The notes beneath the pieces are model-generated. The model was not told the DNA's origin. It saw only the letters and a program-made list of their open reading frames with translations, and did no database searches. Positions 24,631 to 37,755 of a stretch of 64,000 nt of DNA are shown here, piece by piece (position 1 is the stretch's first letter; each line of letters starts with the position of its first letter). Made by a program: the position numbers and the translations under genes. The stretch lies in contig OW121742.1 in the NCBI GenBank assembly GCA_933228675.1, positions 123,481,983-123,545,982 on the forward strand, read 5' to 3'. The stretch is from Stomorhina lunata (taxonomy: Eukaryota > Arthropoda > Insecta > Diptera > Rhiniidae).

Positions 24631-26474
24631 CAATAGAAATGGTATGACTTTTCAATAGGAAAATTCGCGATAGAATTACTCGTCTTAAGAAAAGTTTACG
24701 ATAGTTTAAACCCTGTAAAGAGAGGAAGTATTTTATAAAGAGTTATCGACAAAATTATTTATTTTTTAGAAAAGTTATCGATAGGATTACTTTTCTAAAA
24801 AAAAAATGTTATCTACAGGATGACTTTTTTAAACAAAAGTTATCGATAGGATGATTTTTCTATAGAAAAGTTATCGACAGGATGACTTTTCTATAGACAA
24901 GTTATCGATAGGATGACTTTTCTATAGAAAAGTTATCGACAGGACGACTTTTCTATAGAAAAGTTATCGATAGGATGACTTCTCTACAGAAAAGTTATCG
25001 ATAGGATGACTTTTCTATAGAAAAGTTATCGACAGGATGACTTTTCTATAGAAAAATTATCGATAGGATGACTTTTTTATAGAAAAGTTATGGATAGGAT
25101 GACTTTTCTCTAGAAAAAATATCGATAGGATGACTTTTCTATAGAAAAATATCGATAGGATGACTTTTCTAAAGAAAAGTTATCTATAGGATGACTTTTC
25201 TATATAAAAGTTATCGATAGGATGACTTTTCTACAGAAAAGTTATCGATAGAATGACTTTTCTATAGAAAAGTTATAGATAGGATGACTTTTCTATAGAA
25301 AAGTTATAGATAGGATGACTTTTCTATAGAAAAGTTATAGATAGGATGACTTTTCTATAGAAAAGTTATTGATAGGATGACTTTTCTATAAAAAAAATTA
25401 TCGATAGGATGACTTTTCTATAGAAAAGTTATTGATAGGATAACTTTTCTGTAAAAAAGTTATCGAAAGGATGACTCTTCTATAGAAAAGTTATCGACAG
25501 GATGACTTTTCAATAGAAAAATTATCAAAAGGTAACTTTTCTTTAGAAAATTTATCCGTAGGATGACTTTTCTATAGAAAGGTTTATAATGGGATGACTT
25601 TTCTATAGAAAAGTTATCGATAAGATGACTTTTCAATAGAAAAGTTATTGATATGATGAGTTTTCTAAGGAAAAGTTAACGATAGGATGACATTTTTATA
25701 GAAACGTTATCGATAGGATGACTTTTCTATAGAAAAGTTATCGATAAGATGATTTTTCTATAGAAAAGTTATCGTTATGATGACTTTTCTATAAAAAAGT
25801 TATCGTGGTGAGGACTTTTCCAAAGAAAAGTTAACGATAGGATGACATTTTTATAGACAAGTTATCGATAGGATGACCCTTTTATAGAAAAGTTATCGCT
25901 AGGATGATTTTTCTACAGAAAAGTTATCGAGAGGATGACTTTTCTATAGAAAAGTTATTGATGGGATGACTACAGAAAAGTCATCGAGAGGATGACTTTT
26001 CTATAGAAAAGTTATTGATGGGATGACTTTCTAAGGAAAAGTTATCGATAAGATGACTTTTCTATAGAAAAGTTATCGATATGATGACTTTTCTAAGGAA
26101 AAGTTAACGATAGCATGAAATTTATATAGAAAAGTTATCGATAGGATGGCTTTTATATGCAAAAGTTATCGATAAGATGACTTTTCTATATAAAATTTAT
26201 CGATAAGAAGACATTTCTATATAAAAGTTATAAATAGGATGACTTTTCTACATTGAAGTTATCGATAGGATGGCTTTTCTATAGAAAAATTATCGATAAT
26301 ATTACATTTCTATAGAAAAGTTATCGATATGATGACTTTTCTATAAAAAAGTTATCGCTGGGATATCTTTTCTATAGAAAAGTAGCCGATAGGATGACTT
26401 TTCCAAAATAAAGTTAACGAAAAAAACTTTTCTTTTGAAAAGTTTTAAAAGAAAAACTTTTCTGTAGAGAAGTT
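24631..26474 (-). repeat. 31-bp minisatellite array C3
   Basis: About 59 units in the same orientation as C2: core TTTTCTATAGAAAA and segment GTTATCGATAGGATGAC. It is more diverged than C2, with many CTATAAAAAA, CTACAGAAAA and GACAGGATGAC variants. Confidence 0.93.
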
Positions 26475-27815
26475 TGCAATTATATTAATTTTCTTTGGAT
26501 AAATTTGAACAAGTTTAAAATAGGTGTAGGGTATTAACATACAAGCATGCACTGGTATTAAACTGCTGGCTATTGCAGATGTTTTGTGTTCTCTTATAAG
26601 CCACCGAACAGGCATTAACTTCAAGTATATATGTAAATACAAACTACATACAATTACATTACAAGTATGTAATTTTTCCGTTTATTTTCTATTTTTTTTT
26701 TTGTTTTCAGTTTGTTGCCTTTTATGACTGGGGGTCAGTGAGCTGTATTTCAAACATAAACATTCATAACTATGCTCTATTAAATCTTTGAGTGCATTCG
26801 AATGCATTCGTTCATACTGACATGAATGCAGGCCGAACTGCCTGTCAGTCAGTCGTTCAGTCTTTACAACTGACTGACTATTTGCTTAATTAGTCTTTAT
26901 GATTTCTATAACAATTTTTTCTCTCTATTGCATATTTAGTGTTGTATATTCATTGTGTTATGTTACATATCCTTAACAACTTCAACATTCTAACCAACTT
27001 CAGCCACTGGACTAACATTTTTACTCTCTATCTCTCCGAATTACTTTTGAAATATCAAACAGAGTTTATGGTAAAAAATAATTGCATATGGACTTGGATT
27101 TGTAAATTTATGTATGTGTGTGTTTTTTTACACACTTTTGTAAATGCTACATACGTATGAGTGTGTGTTATTCATTCATTAATTTTTTCCTTTACTCATT
27201 TGTCGATGATTGTTATTCCTTATTCGAGTATTTTGTTGCATTTGTAGTCACTTGTTTAGTTTCAAGGGTTTTTTTTTAATTTTTTCTGGCTTTTGTTGTT
27301 GTTGTTTTATATACATAATTTGTAATTCTTTCTGTCTTATTCATATTCATACATTTTTACATACATATTTACATTGTATGTATGTAAATGTTTAAACATT
27401 GTTTACACTTGATTTGTAAACACATGAGTACTTCTTGTTGTAGTTGTTGCTGTTGTAAAAAAGATGCTAATGCTAATGAAGAGTATTGGGTGTATGTTTG
27501 CATGTTGCATGCCACAAAAAGTGTGGAGTACTCGTACATATTTAAAAATAGATTTGGAATTCTTGGTTTTGTTGTTTATACATTCTAATATTTCATTTGT
27601 TTCCCTTTGATATGTATTTTTCTTTTTCGAAACCACACAAAATATTGATGAGATATTTATGAGAAAGGGTATATTTAGACAGCTTATAGACAGATTCCAG
27701 CAATTGTTTTTTTTTTAAGAAACACTATAATGCTGAATTTTTGTAATAAAAATTAGTTTTTGAACATCACTACTCATCTCTACCTAAAACAAAATATCGA
27801 CCACTTCCACATAAT
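26475..27815. other. AT-rich unique spacer, no gene seen
   Basis: Includes TCAGTCAGTC-type short repeats near 26845-26880 and a TTG run at 27295-27307. Open frames of 61-77 codons at 26939-27636 overlap on both strands and lack domains. Confidence 0.5.
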
Positions 27816-28503
27816 AAAAGGAAATTTTTCAAAAAATTAATTTTTAAAGGAAATTTTTCAAAAATTTAATTTTTAAAGGAATTTTTCAAAAATTTCATTT
27901 TTAAAGGAAATTTTTCAAAAATTTAATTTTTAAAGGAAATTTTTCAAAAATTTCATTTTTAAAGGAAATTTTTCAAAAATTTCATTTTTAAAGGAAATTT
28001 TTCAAAAATTTCTTTTTAAAGGAAATTTTTCAAAAATTTCATTTTTTAAGGAAATTTTTAAAAAATTTCTTTTTTAAAGGAAATTTTTCAAAAATTTAAT
28101 TTTTAAAGAAAATTTTTAAAGGAAATTTAACGGAAAATTTTCAAAAATTTTATTTTTAGGGAAATGTTTAAAAAATTTCATATATCATTTTTATAGGAAT
28201 TTTTCAAAAATTTCGTTTTAATAGGAATTTTTTCAAAAATTTCAGTTTTATAGAAAATTTTTCAAAAATTTCATTTTTAAAGGAAATTTTTCAAAAATTT
28301 AATTTTTAAAGGAAATCAATCGAAAATTTCACTTTTAAAGAAAACTTTTTAGAAATTTCATTTTTAAAGGATATTTTTCAAAAATTTCATTTTTAAAGGA
28401 AATTTTTCAAAAATTTCATTTTTAAAGGAAATTTTTCAAAAATTTAATTTTTAAAGGAAATTTAAAAAAAATTAATATTTAAAGGAAATTTTTCAAAAAT
28501 TTC
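27816..28503. repeat. 29-bp minisatellite array H
   Basis: About 23 units with a 29-bp period. Each contains TTTTTAAAGGAAATTTTTC followed by AAAAATTTCA. The period was measured between successive AAAGG words (27903 and 27932). It resembles array I at the window end, which has TTTTTATAGGAAATTTTTC. It directly abuts array C4. Confidence 0.9.
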
Positions 28504-29893
28504 TAATAGGAATGTCATCATTTCGATAACTTTTCTATAGAAAAGTCATCTTTTTCTATAGAAAGGTCACCTTTTCGATAACTTTTCTATGGATAACTTT
28601 TTTATGGAAATGTCATATTTTTGATAACTTTTCTATAGAAAAGTCATCTTTTTGATAACTTTTCTATAGGAAAGCCACCTTTTCGATAACTTTTCTATAG
28701 AAAAGTAATCTTTTCGATAACTTTTCTATAGAAAAGTAATCTTTTCGATAACTTTTCTATAGAAAAGTAATCTTTTCGATAACTTTTCTATAGAAAAGTA
28801 ATCTTTTCGATAACTTTTCTATAGAAAAGTCATCTTTTCGATAATTTTTCTATAGAAAAGTCATCTTTTCGATAACTTTTCTATAGAAAAGTCATCTTTT
28901 CGATAACTTTTCTATAGAAAAGTCATCTTTTCGATAACTTTTTTACAGAAAAGTCATCTTTTCGATAACTTTTCTATAGAAAAGTCATCTTTTCGATAAC
29001 TTTTCTATAGAAAAGTCATCTTTTCGATAACTTTTCTATAGAAAAGTCATCTTTACGATAACTTTTCTATAAAAAAGTCATCTTTTCGATAACTTTTCTA
29101 TAGAAAAGTCATCTTTTCGATAACTTTTCTATAGAAAAGTCATCTTTTCGATAACTTTTCTATAGAAAAGTCATCTTTTCGATAACTTTTCTATAGAAAA
29201 GTCATCTTTTCGATAACTTTTCTATAGAAAAGTCATCTTTTCGATAACTTTTCTATAGAAAAGTCACCTTTTCGATAACTTTTCTATAGAAAAGTCATCT
29301 TTTCGATAACTTTTCTATAGAAAAGTCACCCTTATTGATTACTTTCTTATAAAAAAGTTTATCGTTTCGATAACTTTTCTATAGAAAAGTCATCCTAACG
29401 ATAACTTTTTTATATATAAATCGTCCTTTCGTTTACTTTTCTATAGAAAAGTCATCCTTTCGATAACTTTTCTATAGAAAATTCATATTTTCGATAACTT
29501 TTCTATAGAAAAGTTATCCTTTCGTGAACTTTTCTTTAAAGAAGTCATCCTTTCCATAAGTTTTTTTTATAAAAGTCATCCTTTCGATAAATTTTCTTTG
29601 AAAAAGTCATCCTTTCGATAACTTTTCCTTAGAAAAGTCATCCTTTCGATAACTTTTGTATAAAAAAAGTCATCCTTTCAATAACTTTTCTATAAAAAAT
29701 TCATTCTTTCGATAACTTTTTTATAGAAAAGTTATTCTTTCAACAATTTTTCAATAAAAAGTAATCTATTCAAGTAAATTAAATTAAATACATTATACTT
29801 TTCTAAAGAAAAGATCGCCAATCGATAACTTTTCGTTAAAAAAATTAAATTTTTAATCTATTTTCTCTATTAAAGTCATGCTATCGATGGCTT
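28504..29893 (+). repeat. 31-bp minisatellite array C4
   Basis: About 45 units with core TTTTCTATAGAAAA and segment GTCATCTTTTCGATAAC, in C1 orientation and so opposite to C3. TATCGATA is changed to TTTCGATA here, keeping CGATA but losing the palindrome. Units at 28700-29330 are nearly uniform; both ends decay. Confidence 0.94.
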
Positions 29894-31973
29894 AAAAAAA
29901 ATGTATGTTGTTTTGAATTACCCTGTACTTTTATTTTTCCATCCTTCCTTTTCGTCAGTGACTTGTTTTCCATTCATCAAAAATATATCACAGCTTCAAT
30001 AAAATAAACCAGAGACAAAATCCCTCAAAGACTAAAGAATTTCCCATAAAGGAAATTTTACTTATGACAAATGGAATTTAAGCAACAAAAAACTTCCAAC
30101 CAAGGAGAGGAAAATATTTGAGTGAAGAGAGTTTTAAGTACAAAGAGTATTAGGGTATGAGTAAAAGAGAGCCTGGAATACCTCAACAACATTTTTACTG
30201 GAATAAATTTCCCTTCAACAATTCAACAACAGTTAAATTTCCCTTCCATAATGGGTGTCATGGGAATTTGGGAAATTTCCCCTTCCACTGGAAACACGTG
30301 AGTTTTTCGCCGAATTCATAGTAATAGATTTTAGAGAGCCTTTGTTAGGCTTAAGAGTTTTGGTTTTTACTAAATTTGTAAAAGCTCTTAAATATGTTTT
30401 TTTGATGACATGGCAAAAATCAAGAGCAATTTAGGCTCTTGTGATTTTTTAAGGGTAGGGAAGGAAAATTGAAAAAAATGGAAATAAAAAAAAAATGAAT
30501 TGAAAAAAATAAGAAAAAACTGTAACAAATCTGTGAGAAGTAGATATCTAATATTATAAGTATGTCATAAAATATCTTAGAATATGATGAGTATGAGTAC
30601 TCAGGATTCATGTATTGCGATGTTAGGGTATATAAGAGCTTTGCTTTTGTGTAAGAAAGTATATAAAAGTTAAGGAAAAAAGTTGTTTATATATACCAGA
30701 GAGATATATAAGTAAAGGTAGCTAGGATAGGATATATTAGAGTGTGTGTGAGTGTTTGGGTATATGTATTTACGGTATCCATGTGGATACCACGGGTACC
30801 GCCCAAATGATTTTCACCACAACTACATAGAGAATATATAGCAAAATAAATAGGGAGTCCCTATTCACATACATATACATACACACATATACATTTATGT
30901 TTAAGGTAGTACAAGTATTGGTGTATTTATTAGTTTGAAAGTATTTAAAGAATATTGTTAGAAATTTTTAGCTAAAAGAAACAAAATTCATTCATTCATT
31001 TACAATATTGTTCAAATCTTTAAAACAAAAAAATACTTAAAAACTCTAGACTTTAACTTTTTGTTTAAGGATGAAAAGAAGTCCTTTAAACAACTTTAAC
31101 ACTAAGTCTTTTATGTACTTCATTGTTTAAAGCTCATAAATTTTATTTTTTTGTTTTGTCTTTTTCATCAATATTTTTTTTTATCAATATTTTGTTGGAT
31201 TCTTGCTTTTTTTTTTTTCGCTTGAGCTTGAGAGTATTCTCAACAGGATTAGACTCATTATCGTTTGTCATTTTCTTTAAATGAAATTGTTTTGATGTTT
31301 TTTTTATTTTTGTGTCATTTCTATATGTTTGTGTTGTTTACCAGACAGCAGTTACATAAAATTGACACAAAACTCATTTTCACACAAACACACACACACC
31401 GACAGACAGACTGTAAGACTGATGGACAGACATACAGACACAGAGACACTCAAATACAGACACAGACCCATTTAAAAAAGAGTAGAAGCATTAGTAGAAT
31501 ATACATTGAAAACAGTAGAAAAAAATTTTGTGAAAATATATAAAACAAGACATTTCGTCATTTTCGCTGGCATTATACCCCCAGACATATTGATGACAAA
31601 ATGATTATGATGACAAGCCACAAGCCTGTCATCACGTTGCTAGTAGTTTGTTTTTTTTTTTTTGTAGCACAACAAGAATCTTTAAAAAATTATAATTTTT
31701 ATAGCATTATTTTGAACAAAACAGACAGAGATAAAGCTTGAAATAGCGCAAGTTTTAGCTTTTAATTCTGTCTATGATTTCATGGATTTATTATAAAAAT
31801 TTAAAGAATTAAAAGATAATTAAGGATTTGTTTGTTCAGGCTTCTAAAAAGAAAGCCATAAAAAATATCTATTTAACCTTCAAATATTCATCTATAATTT
31901 ATGATAAATGATTTTTTTAAAGTTAAGGACAACGACTCTTAGGATAACCAAACAATTTTTTGTCCGACAATAA
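29894..31973. other. AT-rich unique spacer, no gene seen
   Basis: About 2.1 kb. Contains TATATAAAAG at 30660-30669, a Rel-like GGGAAATTTCCCC word at 30270 and CACGTG at 30295. There is also an 8-bp inverted repeat (GGTATCCA/TGGATACC, 30774-30791) and a CAGACA-rich stretch. Open frames of 63 and 92 codons are low-complexity. Confidence 0.5.
31381..31468. repeat. CACA/CAGACA low-complexity stretch
   Basis: An imperfect run of CACACA followed by GACAGACAGAC-type words. Similar words recur at 36893-36946. Confidence 0.7.
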
Positions 31974-33986
31974 ATTCTATAGAAAGGCATTTCCATAGAA
32001 AAGTTTTGGGGTTGACAGACTTTTTGTAGGAAAGTTAAATTACTCTTCTCTAGATAACTTATTTATAGAAAAGACCAAACAATTTTTTATTAAAAAAAGT
32101 GAAAGCTGAATCATGTTCTAAAGAAAAAAGTGAATTGTGAACTATTTTCTATAGAAAAAAGTGAAGACTGGACTATTTTCTATACAAACAAGTGAAGACT
32201 GAACTATTTTCTATAGAAAAAAGTAAAGACTGAACTATTTTACAAAGAAAAATGTGAAGACTGAATTATTTTCTATAGAAAAAAATGAAGACTGAACTTA
32301 ATTCTATAGAAAAAAGTGAAGACTGAACTATCTTCTATAGAAAAAAGTGAAGTCCGAACTATTTTCCATAGAAAAAAGAGAAGTCTGATCTACTTTCTAT
32401 AGAAAAAAGTGAAGTCTGAACTATTTTTAACAGAAAAAATTGAAGACTGAACTATTTTCTACAGAAAAAAGTGAAGACTGAACTATTTTCTATAGAAAAC
32501 AGTGAAGACCGAACTATTTTCTATAGAAAAAAGTGAAGACTGAACTATTTTCTATGGAAAAAAGTGAAGACTGAACTATTTTCTATAGAAAAAAGTGAAG
32601 ACTGAACTATTTTCTATAGAAAAAAGTGAAGACTGAACTATTTTCTATAGAAAAAAGTGAAGACTGAACTATTTTCTATAGAAAAAAGTGAAGACTGAAC
32701 TATTTTCTATAGAAAAAAGTGAAGACTGAACTATTTTCTATAGAAAAAAGTGAAGACTGAACTGTTTTCTATAGAAAAAAGTGAAGACTGAACTATTTTC
32801 TATTGAAAAAAGTGAAGACTGAACTATTTTCTATAGAAAAAAGTGAAGACTGAACTATTTTCTATAGAAAAAAGTGAAGACTGAACTATTTTCTATAGAA
32901 AAAAGTGAAGACTGAACTGTTTTCTATAGAAAAAAGTTAAGACTGAACTATCTTCTATAGAAAAAAGTGAAGTCCGAACTATTTTCTATAGAAAAAAGTG
33001 AAGTCTGAACTACTTTCTATAGAAAAAAGTGAAGTCTGAACTATTTTTAACAGAAAAAATTGAAGACTGAACTATTTTCTATAGAAAAAAGTGAAGACTG
33101 AACTATTTTCTATAGAAAAAAGTGAAGACTGAACTATTTTCTATAGAAAAAAGTGAAGACTGAATTATTTTCTGTAGAAAAAAGTGAAGACTGAACTATT
33201 TTCTATAGAAAAAAGCAAAGACTGAACTATTTTCTATAGAAAAAACTGAAGACTGAACTATTTTCTATAGAAAAAAGTGAAGACTGAACTATTTTCTATA
33301 GAAAAAAGTAAAGACTGAACTATTTTACAAAGAAAAAAAGTGAAGACTGAACTATTTTCTATAGAAAAAATTGAAGACTGAACTATTTTCTATAGAAAAA
33401 AGTTAAGATTGAACTATTTTCTATAGAAAAAAGTGAAGACTGAACTATTTTTTATAGAAAAAAGTGAAGACTGAACTATTTTCAATAGAAAAAAATGAAG
33501 ACTGAACTATTTTCTATAGAAAAAAGTGAAGACTGAACTATTTTTTATAGAAAAAAGTGAAGACTGAACTATTTTCTATAGAAAAAAGTAAAGACTGAAC
33601 TATTTTACAAAGAAAAAAAGTGAAGACTGAATTATTTTCAATAGAAAAAAATGAAGACTGAACTATTTTCTATAGAAAAAAGTGAAGACTGAACTATTTT
33701 TTATAGAAAAAAGTGAAGACTGAACTATTTTCTATAGAAAAAAGTTAAGATTGAACTATTTTCTATAAAAAAAAGTGAAGACTGAACTATTTGCTATAGA
33801 AAAAAGTAAAGACTGAACTATTTTTTATAGAAAAAAGTGAAGACAGAACTATTTTCTATTGAAAAAGGTGAAGACTAAACTATTTTCTATAGAAAAATGT
33901 GAAGACTGAACTATTTTCTATAGAAAACAGAGAAGACTGAGCTATTTTTCAAAGAAAGAAGTGAAGAATTAACTATTTTATAAGTC
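31974..33986 (-). repeat. 31-bp minisatellite array D1
   Basis: About 65 units with core TTTTCTATAGAAAA. In D3 orientation the segment is CAGTTCAGTCTTCACTT; here it reads as the reverse complement (AAGTGAAGACTGAACTA). A run of several variant units starting at 32331 recurs at 32951, 620 bp (20 units) later. The left margin (31974-32080) is degenerate. Confidence 0.95.
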
Positions 33987-35558
33987 AGTCAGTATTTAAT
34001 AATATGGAAACAAATTTGTTTTAAATTTTCCCTAATAGAAAAAATGTTTACTAGTTTTTTCTCATATTTTAAATTTATTTGATTTTATTTATTTAATAAA
34101 AATTTAAATTTAATTAAACTAGCCATAACCTACATTGAATAAAAATATATTTTAAGCTTCAAAATTTAATTAATCTGTTTTTCATACAAAATATTTTTTC
34201 AAAACTTTTTTTCTTCGTGTTTTTGCTCATTATGAGCTGAGAGGTAAAAGGTAAAAACTCCCACGTAAATGTAAAATAATATCAATATATATCATTGATG
34301 ACATCCAAATAGATTCGGCTGTGTATGTCTTTGTGTATGTGAGTGTATAAGGATAAACTTTGATATGTTTGAGTATAAATAAAATGTATAAATGTATGTT
34401 TTTGTAACTAAATATGTTTGTATTTGTATGTTTAAGGTCTATGTAAGCTGATGATATTAAATTTTCCTGTCAAATTAATAACATTATGTAAAAAGTTTGA
34501 TTATAATTTTTTTTTTGCGTTGAGTTGTATGTGAGTTGTGTATGTTTATGTGTATTTTGTACGCTTTTATGAATATTATACAACAACGAACTATATAACA
34601 ACGCCAACAACAATAATAAATTGCATTTTCAGAGAAAAGTTTTTGTTTTGACAACAAAATGAAATTATATAGCATACCTTTAGGCATTTAAACAAGCATA
34701 GATGATATGATATACAAAAACATACTTACGTAGGCATACAAACACTCATGCTCTATTACACAAACACTTTTACATACACATGTATGTAAATATGTCTATT
34801 AAACACCATCCATATTAATTAACTATCAATTTCAATAATCAACTGAACAAACACAAACTTATACACGCACATCCATAAATTTACACACAAATTCACTAAT
34901 ATCCTTTCAATACAGACAAATATGTCTATCCTTGCCACTAACTCTCATACATTGTATATTTTCAAATGTTTATTAGGAAAATTTTTTATTAAAAAGAAAA
35001 TTTATCATCGCCCTAATCCCTATAAATGGCTTATGTGAATTTTTGAAAGTTTCCTTTGAAATCTCAAATGATTTTTTATCTTTTTCCAAAAACTGTTCCA
35101 ATATCTCCATCATTTTAAAGTTATTACATTTCTGTTAAAAAGCATTTTTATATAAACACATTAAACTCAAAAATTAGTTCAAAAACAGATAGGACATTTC
35201 GCCGGAGAGCGAGCTCATAAATTTTTTGTTATTGTTGTTTTCCAGACCTTTTTTGTTGACTCGCAGAAAAAAAATCTAAAAATTAAGAGATGTTGAGTGT
35301 GTTTGATTATAAAATAATTACAAAAACAAAGTTTTTTGTGCTCATCTACTTCTAAATTTTGTAGATATTTTCGCCACAGGATATGCTTTAGTTCTGTTGA
35401 GTTGTTTTATGACATTTGTCATCATCTATCAAAAAATTTTCTATATGATATTTGCCACTACAAAATAGTTTTATTGTATAAATTAAAATGTTCAAAAAAT
35501 CAACTATAAACCAGCAAACAAATTCACAAGCATTTGACTTCAAGTTCATAACAAAAAG
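33987..35558. other. AT-rich unique spacer, no gene seen
   Basis: No tandem array, RNA gene or coding-like frame. Contains many short TATG and ACATAC words. The 67-codon frame at 34484-34687 (minus) has no recognisable feature. Confidence 0.55.
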
Positions 35559-35950
35559 CTTATCACAGCTATAATTTTTCTAAAGAAAACTTAATATAAT
35601 GGTATTTTTTCTGAAGAAAACTTATCACAGTGACAATCTTTCTAAAGAAAACTTATCACAGTGATAATTTTTCTAAAGAAAACTTATCACAGTGATAATT
35701 TTTGAAAAGAAAACTTACCACAGTGATAATATTTTGAAAGAAAACTTATCACAGCCATAATTTTTCTAAAGAAAACTTATCACAGCCATAATTTTTCTAA
35801 AGAAAACTTATCACAGTGATAATTTTTCTAAAGAAAACTTATCGCAGTGATAATTTTTCTAAAGAAAACTTATCACAGTGATAATATTTTGAAAGAAAAC
35901 TTATCACAGCGATAATTTTTCTAACGAAAACTTATCACTGTAATAAATTG
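35559..35950. repeat. 31-bp minisatellite array E (double-palindrome unit)
   Basis: About 12 units of 31 bp with the variant core TTTTCTAAAGAAAA and segment CTTATCACAGTGATAAT. The segment holds TTATCAC and GTGATAA as inverted arms around one base. Each unit therefore has two adjacent dyads. It abuts D2 without a gap. Confidence 0.93.
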
Positions 35951-36579
35951 TGAAAGTGAAGACTGAACTGTTTTCTATAGCAAAAATTGAAGACTTAACT
36001 GTTTTCTATAGAAAAAAGTGAAGACTGAACTGTTTTCTATAGAAAGAAGTGAAGACTGAACTATTTTCTATAGAAAAAAGTGAAGACTGAACTGGTTTTT
36101 ATAGAAAAAAGTGAAGACTGAACTGTTTTGTACAAAAAAGTGAAGTCTGAACTGTTTCTGATAGAAAAAAGTGAAGACTGAACTCTTTGCGATAGAAAAA
36201 AGTGAAGACTGAACTGTTTTTTATAGAAAAAAAGTGAAGACTGAACTGTTTTCTGTAGAAAAAAGTAAAGATTGAACTGGTTTTTATATAGAAAAAAAGT
36301 GAAGACTGAACTGTTTTTTTATAGAAAAAAAGTGAAGACTGAACTGTTTTTTATAGAAAAAAAGTGAAGACTGAACTGTTTTCTGTAGAAAAAAGTGAAG
36401 ACTGAACTGTTTTCTATAAAAGAAAGTGAAGGCTGAACTGTTTTCTACAGAAAAAAAGTGATGGCTGAACTGCTTTCTATAGAAAAAAGTGAAGACTGAA
36501 CTGTTTTCTATAAATAAAAATTGAAGACTGAACTGTTTTCTATAGAAAAAAGTGAAGACCGTTTTCGATAAAAAAGTGA
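35951..36579 (-). repeat. 31-bp minisatellite array D2
   Basis: About 20 units of the D family in D1 orientation (AAGTGAAGACTGAACTG segment). It is more variable than D1, with extra A residues giving some 32-33 bp units. Confidence 0.93.
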
Positions 36580-37755
36580 GTTTTTTTATTTCAAAAGAAT
36601 TTGTTTCTCTATGATTATTGTTTGCTTGGTTTTTCTAATAACTTCATCTCTCTGTATGTTGAAATCCCTTAAGGAATTTTTGGGATTTTGTGTCAAACCA
36701 TTCACAGATTCTCCGAGTATAGGCTCAGGAACGCTCTCATACACTGACACACAATTATTTAGTCATTGATTATTATCCTGACATATGATGTTGGGTAAAA
36801 TGTCATCAAAAAATCTCTTGTGGTTGAAATTAATGAAAATTTCATAAACTTGCCAAAAATTATAAACTCATGGTGGTGATGATGATGTTGATACTCAAAC
36901 ACGGACAGACTGAAAGACAGACACGCAGACAGACAGTAAGACAGTCTGTAATATTTGATATCAAGACAAATATGATGAGGCCTAAGACCTACATACACAC
37001 ACACATGAGCCCTGAGACCTTAATTTAGACACATTTTGTGGTTTTTAATAACTTATAACTTAATTATTATCTGTTAATTTTTTGTTGCCAACTTTTAGGC
37101 GTTTGATTAATTTTAATCTTAAGCGTGAGACGATAAGAGGAAACAATGAACGAAAAAGTTTTTCTTTATTTGAAATAAATCATAAAGTAAAAAATAAATG
37201 AATATGAATATTTTCTAACGTTTCTTGATTTCATTTGACCACAAAATTGTTTATACGAAAAAGAAAATTATATGAAAATATGATGAAACATATGGGAAAT
37301 GCTTGGCCAGAGATCAAACCGTTGGCTTTTTAGAAAAAGGAAACAACCCTTTTTCAAACTCAATTTTGGAACTTTTATTAAGGTTTTTAATACTTTAGGG
37401 GATTTACAATACCAGAGATATATTTTTTTATATTTTTCATAGAAAAAAACTTGATAAATTTATGCATATTGTATTTAACTTTTTCATTTACATATGGACT
37501 TATGTATGTGGGTAAATTATTTCCTATATATAAAATTATAAGTGTGTGTATAAATATATGTCAGTAGTGGTTTTTAATATTTTGTAGCTGTTTTTAATAA
37601 GTCTTAAGGGATGCGCCACAGTAACATAGTTGTTTTTTCATCCTTTGCTTAAATTGCTTTATTTTTTTCAAAAACTATGGCAATGCACAAAGGGGCAGAA
37701 GCAGAAAAAAAAATTAAAAAAAATATAAGTTTTTAGTACAGTTTTCTAAACTCTT
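36580..37755. other. Unique spacer between inverted arrays D2 and D3
   Basis: About 1.18 kb of AT-rich DNA. A GACAGACAG-type stretch lies at 36893-36946 and a GTGGTGATGATGATG run at 36872-36886. The 81-codon frame at 36759-37004 (minus) is a translation of these simple repeats and not a credible gene. Confidence 0.55.
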
